A stretch of DNA of 64,000 bases from Vibrio atlanticus (GTDB lineage: Bacteria; Pseudomonadota; Gammaproteobacteria; Enterobacterales; Vibrionaceae), in contig NZ_AP025460.1 in the NCBI RefSeq assembly GCF_024347315.1, forward strand, positions 1,364,001 to 1,428,000. The letters are read 5' to 3'. Numbering within the stretch: the first letter of the stretch is position 1; each line of letters starts with the position of its first letter. The notes below the pieces were generated by a model that saw nothing but the letters and a program-made list of their open reading frames with translations, did no database searches and was not told where the DNA came from. A program made the translations under genes and the position numbers. Shown in pieces: positions 1 through 8,386 of this stretch.

Positions 1-16
1 TCAGACTACCGGCCTT

Positions 17-75
17 TGTTTTTCTAGCGACATAACTGTTTTTTAGCGACATAACTATTTTTAGCGACATAACTA
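17..75. repeat. Triple direct repeat, about 18-19 bp unit
   Basis: The 13-mer TAGCGACATAACT occurs three times (starting at 25, 44 and 62), each copy preceded by a run of T. The period is 19 then 18 bp. It lies downstream of the minus-strand SnoaL-like gene. Function unknown; the window edge hides what lies to the left. Confidence 0.85.
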
Positions 76-126
76 CTGTTATCGCATTATTTTTTAAAGC
101 GGCTTGTTCTTTTAAAAGCGAGCAGG

Positions 127-501
127 CTAGCGTTCGCCTTGAACCTCAAAATCATCGCTGACTAAACGAGCGCAACCATCTGCTTCTAGTGCCCAGTGCT
201 CACGATGCACAACACCAAACGCTTTGTTCATTGTCCAACTAGCCGTCAAAATGTAGCCGCCTTCTGGGTGCTCTTCCCACGTAACGTCTGTGTAATCAAC
301 GTCTTTGAAGCCTTGGTCGATGATGTTTTGCCAAAATGCTTGAATCGCTTCTCGACCTTCAAAAGTACCAAATGGACGCGCTTCCATTACACAGCTTTCA
401 GCATATTGATCTGCACAACCTTTCGCATCTTGGCTGTTGAATGCTTTCTGCCATGCGTTAATGCCTTGCTTACATGCTTCTAATACCTGGTTGTTTAACA
501 T
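127..501 (-). CDS. SnoaL-like / nuclear transport factor 2 family protein
   Basis: A 124-residue protein with the compact cone-fold pattern of SnoaL/NTF2-like proteins: an N-terminal helix (CKQGINAWQKAFNSQD), a central segment (GTFEGREAIQAFW) and C-terminal strands ending in a DDFEVQ segment. Such proteins are small isomerases, hydrolases or binding proteins; the substrate cannot be told. The frame stays open to 639, but the ATG at 499-501 has a good Shine-Dalgarno (GGAG, 6-7 nt upstream), so the shorter start is chosen. It is divergent from the LysR regulator at 644, a usual arrangement for a regulator and its target, so control by that regulator is inferred. Confidence 0.8.
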   Translation of the reverse strand: MLNNQVLEACKQGINAWQKAFNSQDAKGCADQYAESCVMEARPFGTFEGREAIQAFWQNIIDQGFKDVDYTDVTWEEHPEGGYILTASWTMNKAFGVVHREHWALEADGCARLVSDDFEVQGER

Positions 502-643
502 TGCTTTTCTCCATAGCAGTCTTCTTTCAAACACTGCGTCTTTGATTTGGGTGTCTCGATAAGTTGGATTAAGTTTAGCCTTGGAAATTAAATTGAAAAA
601 CAGAGATAATAGAAAATACTGTATGTAAAAAGAGAACAATGGA

Positions 644-1510
644 ATGAGTAAGCTAAAGCAGATGTCGATTTTCGCTCACATCGTAGAGCAGGGTTCAGTA
701 TCAGCTGCAGCTGAAAAGCTTGAGTTGTCAAAGTCCGTCGTCAGTCAGCACCTCAAAATTCTGGAACAAGAGTTAGGGGCTTCACTTCTCAAGCGCACAA
801 CACGCAGACAAACTCTGACTAGTATGGGTGAACGTTTTTATTTGAGTTGCAAAGACATTAACGTGATTGCTGATTCGGCTTGGGATATGGCCAAAGCTGA
901 GCTAGAAGAGCCACAAGGTCGAATTCGAATTACAGCTCCGAATGCGTTGATGGATTTATTGGTCGCGCCTGTTGTTGCAGACTTGATGAAGCAATACCCG
1001 AAGTTAAAACCAGAGCTGATCAGCGATGATCAGCACTTAGATTTCATGGAACACGATATTGACCTCGCAGTACGAGTGGGCAGTTCTCGTGACAGTAACC
1101 TAAAGCAGAAACGTTTGGGCGAGTTCAAAGACGTGTTGTGTGGCGTTGAAAGCATGCGTTCTCGTAAGCTGGACGCTATTCCCTACATTGCTAATTCATG
1201 GCAAGGCAAGCAAGTCTCTCATCACTTTACTTCTCAAACTGAACAAGATTTTACTTACCAACAACGAGCAAGCTGTACTACGAACTCCTTTCATAGTTGC
1301 CTCGCATTGATCAAATCTGGCGTTGGCATCGGTGTGATCCCAGACTTCTACCTTCATCAGCTATCCGGTGAGGTGGTCGATATCATCCCAAGTTTTCAAT
1401 TACCAACCAACACAGTTTATGCGTTGAACCCATTCTCTTCAAACACACCTATCGCCATTAAACTTTGTATTCAAGCGTTGGAAGAGAAGCTCAAACAGAA
1501 CTTTGTTTAA
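644..1510 (+). CDS. LysR-family transcriptional regulator
   Basis: A 288-residue LysR-type regulator. Residues 1-60 form the winged helix-turn-helix (MSIFAHIVEQGSVSAAAEKL, then KSVVSQHLKILEQELG), followed by a linker and a substrate-binding domain. It starts with a typical 'QMSIFAHIVEQGS' opening seen in the CrgA/DmlR-like group. The ribosome site is weak. It is divergent from the SnoaL-like gene (142 bp apart), which is the most likely target. The inducer is unknown. Transcription ends at the bidirectional terminator at 1608-1635. Confidence 0.9.
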   Translation: MSKLKQMSIFAHIVEQGSVSAAAEKLELSKSVVSQHLKILEQELGASLLKRTTRRQTLTSMGERFYLSCKDINVIADSAWDMAKAELEEPQGRIRITAPNALMDLLVAPVVADLMKQYPKLKPELISDDQHLDFMEHDIDLAVRVGSSRDSNLKQKRLGEFKDVLCGVESMRSRKLDAIPYIANSWQGKQVSHHFTSQTEQDFTYQQRASCTTNSFHSCLALIKSGVGIGVIPDFYLHQLSGEVVDIIPSFQLPTNTVYALNPFSSNTPIAIKLCIQALEEKLKQNFV

Positions 1511-1607
1511 AACCAATTCGATAAGTCAGTGATTTAGTAAAGAGGCTTAAAACCAAACTTGCCTAATAGATTGCTCAAGAGTGAAGATACAAAAACATAA
1601 AGACACT

Positions 1608-1635
1608 AAAAAGCCCGAGTATAAACTCGGGCTTT
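1608..1635. terminator. Bidirectional rho-independent terminator
   Basis: The stem AAAGCCCGAGT / ACTCGGGCTTT with loop ATAA has A- and T-runs on its flanks. It serves the LysR gene (+) and cydC (-), which converge here. Confidence 0.9.
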
Positions 1636-1664
1636 GAATGGTTTTCTTTATAACTTATGAGGAG

Positions 1665-3386
1665 CTAGATTGCCTGACGAAGTTGGAAATAACGTCCTGC
1701 TTCGTTTAACAGTTTCTCATGAGAGCCGTTTTCAACAATCTCGCCTTGTTCAATCAGAACGATCGAATCCATCGATTCCAGACCAATCAAGCGGTGCGTA
1801 ATGAAGATAACCGTCTTGCCTTCGAAGTGCTTCTCGAACAGCGCCATGATGCTCTGCTCAGTTTGCTTATCTAAGCCTTCTGTTGGCTCATCTAGAAGCA
1901 GGATAGGGGCATCATGAAGAATCGCACGTGCGATACCAATACGGCGCTTCTCACCACCAGACAGTTGACGACCACCGTCACCCAACCAGCTATCAAGACC
2001 GTCATTCTCAAGCAGCTTTTCTAGACCAACGTCTTTAAGGATGTTAGCTAGGTGCTCATCGTTGGCATCTGGTTTCGCAATCAACAAGTTGTCGCGTAGG
2101 CTGCCATTCAAGATGTCGACACGCTGGCTTACCACACTGATTGATTCACGAAGCTGTGATTCATTCCACTGTGTCAGTTCAATGCCCGCGATTGAGATAT
2201 AGCCCTTTTTAGGATCCCAGTAGCGAGTCAGAAGCTGAATCAGAGTCGATTTACCTGAACCCGTTTGACCCACAATCGCAACCTTGTTCGTGGCAGGGAT
2301 CGTTAGGTCAACAGCGTTAAGAACACTACGCTCAGAATCAGGATAGTTGAACGTCACGTTTGAGAACGTAATATCAAGCGGCTTGTTGATGTCGAGTTTC
2401 TCTTCAGCAAACTGAACTTCAGGCTCCGACAGAATCACTTCGTTTAAGCGACGTGCTGAAGACAGAGTTTGACCTAAATGCTGGAACGCGCCTGCAATTG
2501 GCATCAGCAGTTCAAAACTTGCCATGGTTGCGAACGCCATTAGCGCGATGAACGGGTCTGGTGCATTACCACCCACACCGTCAGCCGCAAGCCAAAGCAT
2601 AAGAACAAGTGTCAAACCGTTGAACAGCATTAGCGCTGCTGACGCCATACCGGTTAGGTTGGCATTCACAAACTGATTCGCCATCAGCTTCTGTTGCGTC
2701 TCTAAAATCGCATTACGGTAACGTTCTTCCGCACCGAACAGAGTCAGTTCGCTGTAGCCTTCAATCCAATCTAGCGTAGTCACACGAAGATCCGCTTTGT
2801 TCTGTGTCAGTTCACCACCGTTACGCTTGCCCAGCTTGTAAAACAAGATTGGCCAAACCAAAAGCATGATCAGAAGGATAGAACCCAAGATCAAACCAAG
2901 CGAGCTATCGAACCACATCAAGAATAGAGTCAGGAAGAAAATCCCGAACACACCCACCGTCACTGGGCTTACTAAACGCAGGTACACGTGATCCATGGCG
3001 TCTACATCTGCAACCAAGCGGTTGAGAAGGTCAGCATCACGAAGGTTTGAGATACGACCTGGGATCAGCGGAGCTAGCTTCTTGAAGAAGAAGATACGCA
3101 GATCAGTTAACAGTTTGAATGTTGCATTGTGGCTGACAACACGTTCACCCCAACGACCCGCAGTACGGCTCATTGCCAAACCACGTACACCACCACCCGG
3201 TAGCATGTAGTTGAAGGTTTCACGTGCAATCGTCAGGCCTGCAACCGCAGAAGCTGAAATGAACCAACCCGATAGCGTTAACAAGCCGATAGAAGCCGAC
3301 AGAGTAGCAAAAGCCAATAGCATGCCTAGCGATAGGCCAAACCAATGCTTTTTATAGAGTTTCAGGTAAGGCAGTAAATCACGCAT
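1665..3386 (-). CDS. cydC: CydC, ABC exporter subunit for cytochrome bd assembly
   Basis: A 573-residue half-transporter: six membrane segments in residues 1-320, then an ABC ATPase domain with Walker A GQTGSGKST (about residue 370), signature LSGGEKRR and Walker B ILLLDEP. CydC pairs with CydD to form the heterodimer that handles cysteine/glutathione and heme at the inner membrane and is needed to assemble cytochrome bd oxidase. It overlaps the end of cydD by 8 bp, so the two are translationally coupled. Length and order match the gamma-proteobacterial cydDC operon, here next to trxB as in E. coli. Confidence 0.96.
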   Translation of the reverse strand: MRDLLPYLKLYKKHWFGLSLGMLLAFATLSASIGLLTLSGWFISASAVAGLTIARETFNYMLPGGGVRGLAMSRTAGRWGERVVSHNATFKLLTDLRIFFFKKLAPLIPGRISNLRDADLLNRLVADVDAMDHVYLRLVSPVTVGVFGIFFLTLFLMWFDSSLGLILGSILLIMLLVWPILFYKLGKRNGGELTQNKADLRVTTLDWIEGYSELTLFGAEERYRNAILETQQKLMANQFVNANLTGMASAALMLFNGLTLVLMLWLAADGVGGNAPDPFIALMAFATMASFELLMPIAGAFQHLGQTLSSARRLNEVILSEPEVQFAEEKLDINKPLDITFSNVTFNYPDSERSVLNAVDLTIPATNKVAIVGQTGSGKSTLIQLLTRYWDPKKGYISIAGIELTQWNESQLRESISVVSQRVDILNGSLRDNLLIAKPDANDEHLANILKDVGLEKLLENDGLDSWLGDGGRQLSGGEKRRIGIARAILHDAPILLLDEPTEGLDKQTEQSIMALFEKHFEGKTVIFITHRLIGLESMDSIVLIEQGEIVENGSHEKLLNEAGRYFQLRQAI

Positions 3387-5163
3387 CTAAATTACCCTTA
3401 TTATCTTGTTGAGCTAAGTTCGCGTTCAGCATCTCTTCAAACAAACCACCCGCAGTCGAAAGCTGAGAGTAATGACCTTGTTCTACAAGACCACCGTCGC
3501 GCATAACCAGAATGTTATCGACCGATTGAAGAGGGGCAAGTTGGTGCGTCACAAGCAGGGCAGTGCGACTTTCGATGTTGCTGTTGATGCCTTTCATCAC
3601 GAGCTGCTCACTGCGAGTATCTAGGCTGGCAGTGGGTTCATCAAGCAACCAGAACTGACCGTCTTGAATCATTGCACGAGCCAACGCCAAACGTTGAGAT
3701 TGACCAACAGACAGGCCGCCAGAGCGATCAGAAATCATGTAATCCAAGCCGTGCTCGTTTACAAATTCGCTAGCAAATGATTGCTCAAGTGCATTCTCAA
3801 CAACTTGGTCAGCGATATTATGCTTACCTAGAGTGACGTTGTCACGAATGCTGCCGTGCAGTAGCAACGGGTTTTGACCAACCCAGCTAATGGTTTTACG
3901 CCAAGAGGCTAAGTCTAAGTCACGCAATTCAATACCATTGATTTTCAAGCTTCCTTCATAAGGCATGAAACCAAGAATAGCGTTGATCAAACTTGTTTTA
4001 CCCGCACCGCTTGGGCCAACTAATGCAGTCGATTGGCGAGTGTTCAGTGCGAACGAGATAGGACCAACTAATTGAACACCTTCAGGGCTTAACACTTTTA
4101 GGTCGGTAGCTTCAATATTAATGCCTTGAGCCGGATCGAGCTGAGTGTTGCCTGATTTAACCTTAGTGATGTCGGTTTCTAGGAACTCGACAATACTTTC
4201 GGCTGCGCCAACCGCTTGTTGCTTCGCGTGGTAAAAAGTACCTAAATCACGCAGAGGTTGGTAAAACTCTGGTGCTAAAATAAGGATAAACAAACCCGCG
4301 AATAGCGTAATGCCTGCGCCGTAGTGGCCGAAGTTAAGCTCACCGATGTAAGTGAAACCAAAGTAAACCGCCGTCATCGCGATAGAGATAGACGTGAAGA
4401 ACTCAAGTACCGCAGAAGACAAGAAAGCGATTTTCAACACATCCATAGTACGCGTTCTGAACACTTCAGATGCACCTTTCAGTACTTCTGTTTCAGCGTT
4501 GGTGCGGTCAAATAGACGAATGGTTGTCATTGACTGCAAACGGTCGTAAAAGTGACCTGAAAGACGCTGCAGCGCTTTGAAGTTTTTACGGTTTGCATCG
4601 GCCGCTTTCATACCAACAAGTGCCATGAACATCGGCACCAGTGGAGCAGTAATCAAGAAGATCAGTCCTGCTGCCCAGTTTACTGGGAACACCACAACCA
4701 AAATAATGAATGGAATCATTACCGACAGAGACATCTGAGGTAAGTAACGAGAGAAGAAGTCTTGCATGTCTTCGACTTGTTCTAGCAACAGCGTTGCCCA
4801 CGTACCAGCAGGTTTACCTTTAATGTAAGCAGGGCCTAACTCACGTAATTTATCTAGGATGAGTTGCCTGATGTAGACACGGATCTGTTCACCACAGCGA
4901 TAACCTGCGATTTCACGTCCCCATGTACAGCCAGCACGGCCAACGACCGATAATGCCAAGCCTGCGAAATGACCAACCAGTTCAGATTTATCGACATTTT
5001 CGATGATCAGCTGGTGAAGAATAGAGGCGAGAAGAGCTGCTTGAGCAATTAAAAACACGCTTGAAAGTACGCCAAGGCTAATCGCAATCATAAGCCAGCG
5101 TTTCGCTAACTTACTCTGTTGCTTAAGCCACTTGTTCAAGCTGCGTTGTTTTTTCTTATCCAT
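3379..5163 (-). CDS. cydD: CydD, ABC exporter subunit for cytochrome bd assembly
   Basis: A 594-residue partner of CydC: N-terminal membrane domain (about residues 20-340), then an ATPase with Walker A GPSGAGKTS, signature LSVGQSQR and Walker B WLLDEPTAS. Note the SVGQ signature in place of SGGQ, which is characteristic of CydD. It is first in the operon. The start at 5163 has no strong Shine-Dalgarno. An AT-rich sequence close to a Fur box (5172-5190) lies only 8 nt upstream. A terminator separates it from trxB, so the two are probably separate units. Confidence 0.96.
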   Translation of the reverse strand: MDKKKQRSLNKWLKQQSKLAKRWLMIAISLGVLSSVFLIAQAALLASILHQLIIENVDKSELVGHFAGLALSVVGRAGCTWGREIAGYRCGEQIRVYIRQLILDKLRELGPAYIKGKPAGTWATLLLEQVEDMQDFFSRYLPQMSLSVMIPFIILVVVFPVNWAAGLIFLITAPLVPMFMALVGMKAADANRKNFKALQRLSGHFYDRLQSMTTIRLFDRTNAETEVLKGASEVFRTRTMDVLKIAFLSSAVLEFFTSISIAMTAVYFGFTYIGELNFGHYGAGITLFAGLFILILAPEFYQPLRDLGTFYHAKQQAVGAAESIVEFLETDITKVKSGNTQLDPAQGINIEATDLKVLSPEGVQLVGPISFALNTRQSTALVGPSGAGKTSLINAILGFMPYEGSLKINGIELRDLDLASWRKTISWVGQNPLLLHGSIRDNVTLGKHNIADQVVENALEQSFASEFVNEHGLDYMISDRSGGLSVGQSQRLALARAMIQDGQFWLLDEPTASLDTRSEQLVMKGINSNIESRTALLVTHQLAPLQSVDNILVMRDGGLVEQGHYSQLSTAGGLFEEMLNANLAQQDNKGNLDA

Positions 5164-5171
5164 TATGAAGG

Positions 5172-5190
5172 CTTAATGATAATTATTATT
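5172..5190. promoter_or_regulatory. Fur-box-like sequence before cydD
   Basis: CTTAATGATAATTATTATT matches the 19-bp Fur consensus at 15 positions by eye. It lies directly upstream of the cydD start codon. AT-rich spacers give such matches by chance, so this is tentative. Confidence 0.35.
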
Positions 5191-5210
5191 TGTTGAGGGC
5201 GGCTAGTATA

Positions 5211-5244
5211 CAAAAGAAAGCCCAGTGGATATACCACTGGGCTC
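5211..5244 (-). terminator. Rho-independent terminator after trxB
   Basis: The stem AGCCCAGTGG / CCACTGGGCT is followed on the minus strand by TTCTTTT. It lies between the end of trxB and the start of cydD. Confidence 0.85.
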
Positions 5245-5324
5245 TAGGGATTTACAACAAAATGTGATGACGCCCTGCATCTACTGAGGCGAGAGCACCG
5301 ATAATCAAATCTGCAATCTCAGAT

Positions 5325-6323
<999 letters not shown>

Positions 6324-6396
6324 TTAGGATTGTATGGAAAATATGGAGGCAATAAAAGGTTAAACAAGGGTTGAGGTGTAATTAATCGTTATAGGT

Positions 6397-6437
6397 TAGA
6401 ACTTAATGGAGACAAACGTTTTCGTGGCTGAAAGATC
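6397..6437. repeat. Left copy of an imperfect 41-bp direct repeat flanking the accessory region
   Basis: This segment matches 11811-11851 at 36 of 41 positions by eye, sharing the exact core CGTTTTCGTG. The two copies bracket the Fic, insertion-sequence and two-gene operon region. They may mark old recombination ends or be duplicated gene remnants; both read in frame as a short ET(N/D)VFV(A/T)ERS peptide. Confidence 0.6.
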
Positions 6438-6596
6438 GGTGAAAGCACGAAAAGGTTTATGGGGTGTTGAGGTAGAGAGTACAACAACGGTCAGTACGTT
6501 TTTTACAGTACATACTTTGTGTTCCTGTGCTTAATACAACTCGGGTCATTATAATTTATGAGTTTATAAACTCTTTCGCTTTTGAGAAAGTGAACC

Positions 6597-6878
6597 ATGA
6601 AGTATCACGAAATGACCAAAAATAGACTTTTCGTGGATTTGAATGCGGGCAATCAATTACAGAGACTGCGAATTTTTTGAAAGTGCAAGGATTGTCAAAG
6701 ACTAGGATGGTTTTAGAACGTGCAATCAGAAACTAGAGCTTCCTATTGGTCGAAAGGTATCTCACAATAAATTACTTACCGCAGTTTGCTTGTTAGATAT
6801 CAAGTCCGAATTGGAGATAAGAACATCTTCTAAATTGCTTAAATTAGCTAGAGCGTTGGTACGATGTTCTGATCATTA
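6597..6878 (+). pseudogene. Decayed small phage-type regulator (DUF3653-like)
   Basis: The reading starts MKYHEMTKNRLFVD, then continues in other frames as FECGQSITETANF, then ESARIVKD, stop, DGF, and finally LELPIGRKVSHNKLLTAVC through KLLKLARALVRCSDH. I recall this order (MKYHEMT.., FECG.SI.ETA.., RTVK.WD.., LELP.G..V, LLEI..ELE) from a small helix-turn-helix protein family of vibrio filamentous phages and islands, DUF3653. Here there is a frameshift after about codon 14, an in-frame stop and an apparent internal deletion, so it is not functional. The family name is from memory. Confidence 0.5.
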
Positions 6879-6981
6879 AAGAAAGAGTATAACACTTTGA
6901 ATTGTTTTTATGCATATCGTTGAAAGAGAAAAAGTTATATATTATTGAGCAACAGAAACTAGAGTCACAAAACTATACACA

Positions 6982-7983
6982 ATGAAACATATCAAGAATC
7001 GAAGTGCTCTCAATATCGATGAGGCGAATGGAAAAATTGTCCATATTAAGACTGATCCAGCTTCAAAAGGGGGAACCCACTTTTATTGGAACAAAAGCCG
7101 TTCTGAGCTGATTTGTGGTAGTAAAGTCCAATTTCCTGTTGAGTCTCTAGCATCTGCTTCTGTAACAAGAGAGGCTTGTTATGCATTCCCTCGTAGTGAA
7201 ATACAGATTGGTGACTCTGTAGCGTATCTTTTGTACGCGGAAGCTTTACCAATAATGTGTGCTTCAGTGATTGGAAAAAAAAGAGAACACGGTAAGCTGT
7301 GGCTTTATCTTGAGCCAACATCAGCTCAATGTCCTATAGTTGGTACTTTAGCTCCTTATGATAAATCGCTATTTTTTATTGTGTCCAATAACAAAAAATT
7401 CAATAGAAGGTTAGCGACAAAAAACAAAGTGTTTGCAGCTTATGAAGACGAGTTAGAGAAAATTGAATTCATATATTCAGCTATCAAGTCTAAAAAGCTG
7501 ATTGAGGAATATATGACACGGAGCAAAAGTCTTGGTGAATCCATCTTCATAAAATGTCACACTGAGCTGTTTGGGGGGATTTATGACTGGGGTGGCAAGT
7601 ATCGAAATGATGAAGTTGTTATTTCTGCTAGAAATTTTCCAACAATGCATCCTGATGAAGTACCAGGACAGATGAAATCTTTTTGTTCTGATTTTGCTTC
7701 ACAGTATTTAAGTAAGGTAAAAAACGACAAAGAAAAGTTGATAGATGCTTTAGTTTTTGCTCATGAAAGGTTGGCTTGGATTCACCCCTTCTCCGATGGG
7801 AATGGGAGGACAATTCGCTTGTACCTTGAGATCGTAGCAAGAACTCGTGGTTTTGAGTTTAACCTGATGAAAGCAATTTCAAAGAACAAAAGATACTATC
7901 ATTATGCAGTACGATCTTGTGTTAGAGAAGGGAACCAAGATAGGAGTCACTTGAGAAGAATCATTGCAGCAGCCCTAGGTTAG
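6982..7983 (+). CDS. fic: Fic-domain protein (predicted AMP transferase toxin)
   Basis: A 333-residue protein. Residues 1-135 form an unrecognised, probably beta-rich N-terminal domain. Residues 150-333 form a Fic fold with a flap region (FGGIYDWGGKYR, 197-208) and the complete catalytic motif HPFSDGNGRTIR (268-279), with H268, D272, N274, R276 and R279 all present. Fic enzymes of this kind transfer AMP from ATP to target proteins. No inhibitory (S/T)xxxE(G/N) motif was noticed near the Fic core, so an external inhibitor is expected. A matching small protein is encoded convergently 13 bp downstream. The gene is AT-rich, preceded by a decayed gene and followed by an insertion sequence, all signs of acquired DNA. 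Confidence 0.9.
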   Translation: MKHIKNRSALNIDEANGKIVHIKTDPASKGGTHFYWNKSRSELICGSKVQFPVESLASASVTREACYAFPRSEIQIGDSVAYLLYAEALPIMCASVIGKKREHGKLWLYLEPTSAQCPIVGTLAPYDKSLFFIVSNNKKFNRRLATKNKVFAAYEDELEKIEFIYSAIKSKKLIEEYMTRSKSLGESIFIKCHTELFGGIYDWGGKYRNDEVVISARNFPTMHPDEVPGQMKSFCSDFASQYLSKVKNDKEKLIDALVFAHERLAWIHPFSDGNGRTIRLYLEIVARTRGFEFNLMKAISKNKRYYHYAVRSCVREGNQDRSHLRRIIAAALG

Positions 7984-7996
7984 AGCTGCAAATAAC

Positions 7997-8206
7997 CTAT
8001 ATCAAAGCAGCCAAACGATTACTAGCGTTTGCGATTCGTTTCCAATCTGCATCAGAGATTTTGTGTCCTTCTAGTTCGAAAGATAGACGCACATTATCAA
8101 AGATAGATTTTTCAAGCTTTTTAAGATTCATAGACACTTTGCTTGGAGTGTTTGAACCTCTAATTATTACATCGATACAATTGCTTGAATTTCTAACTGC
8201 TTTCAT
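7997..8206 (-). CDS. FicA/VbhA-like antitoxin for the neighbouring Fic protein
   Basis: A 69-residue protein with the Fic-inhibitor motif S-F-E-L-E-G at residues 42-47, matching (S/T)xxxE(G/N). It is followed by KISDADWKRI, similar to the segment after the motif in VbhA-type antitoxins. In class I Fic systems the motif glutamate blocks the ATP gamma-phosphate site. The ATG at 8204-8206 has GAGAGT upstream; the open frame reaches a TTG at 8218. The orientation is odd: class I antitoxins are normally upstream on the same strand as fic, while this one is downstream and convergent. Its promoter would lie at 8207-8370, next to the insertion sequence. The pairing with the toxin is inferred from the motif and position. 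Confidence 0.75.
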   Translation of the reverse strand: MKAVRNSSNCIDVIIRGSNTPSKVSMNLKKLEKSIFDNVRLSFELEGHKISDADWKRIANASNRLAALI

Positions 8207-8378
8207 AAATACTCTCAAAACTCAGGATACGATAAAACCAAAACATAGTTATCAAACTTGATTATCGACCTTAGCGTCAAAGTTTGTCAACTTTTTAAAT
8301 CACTTTTAGCTCAGACTAGAACCTCGGCAATGATGACGTTCAAGTATCCCTTATCTAGACGATTTAGTCAAAAAGGCT

Positions 8379-8386
8379 CCTTAAGG
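8379..8386. repeat. Left target-site duplication of the insertion sequence
   Basis: CCTTAAGG lies directly before the CTGTCTC end of the element and is repeated directly after the other end (9890-9897). The sequence is itself a palindrome. Confidence 0.8.
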
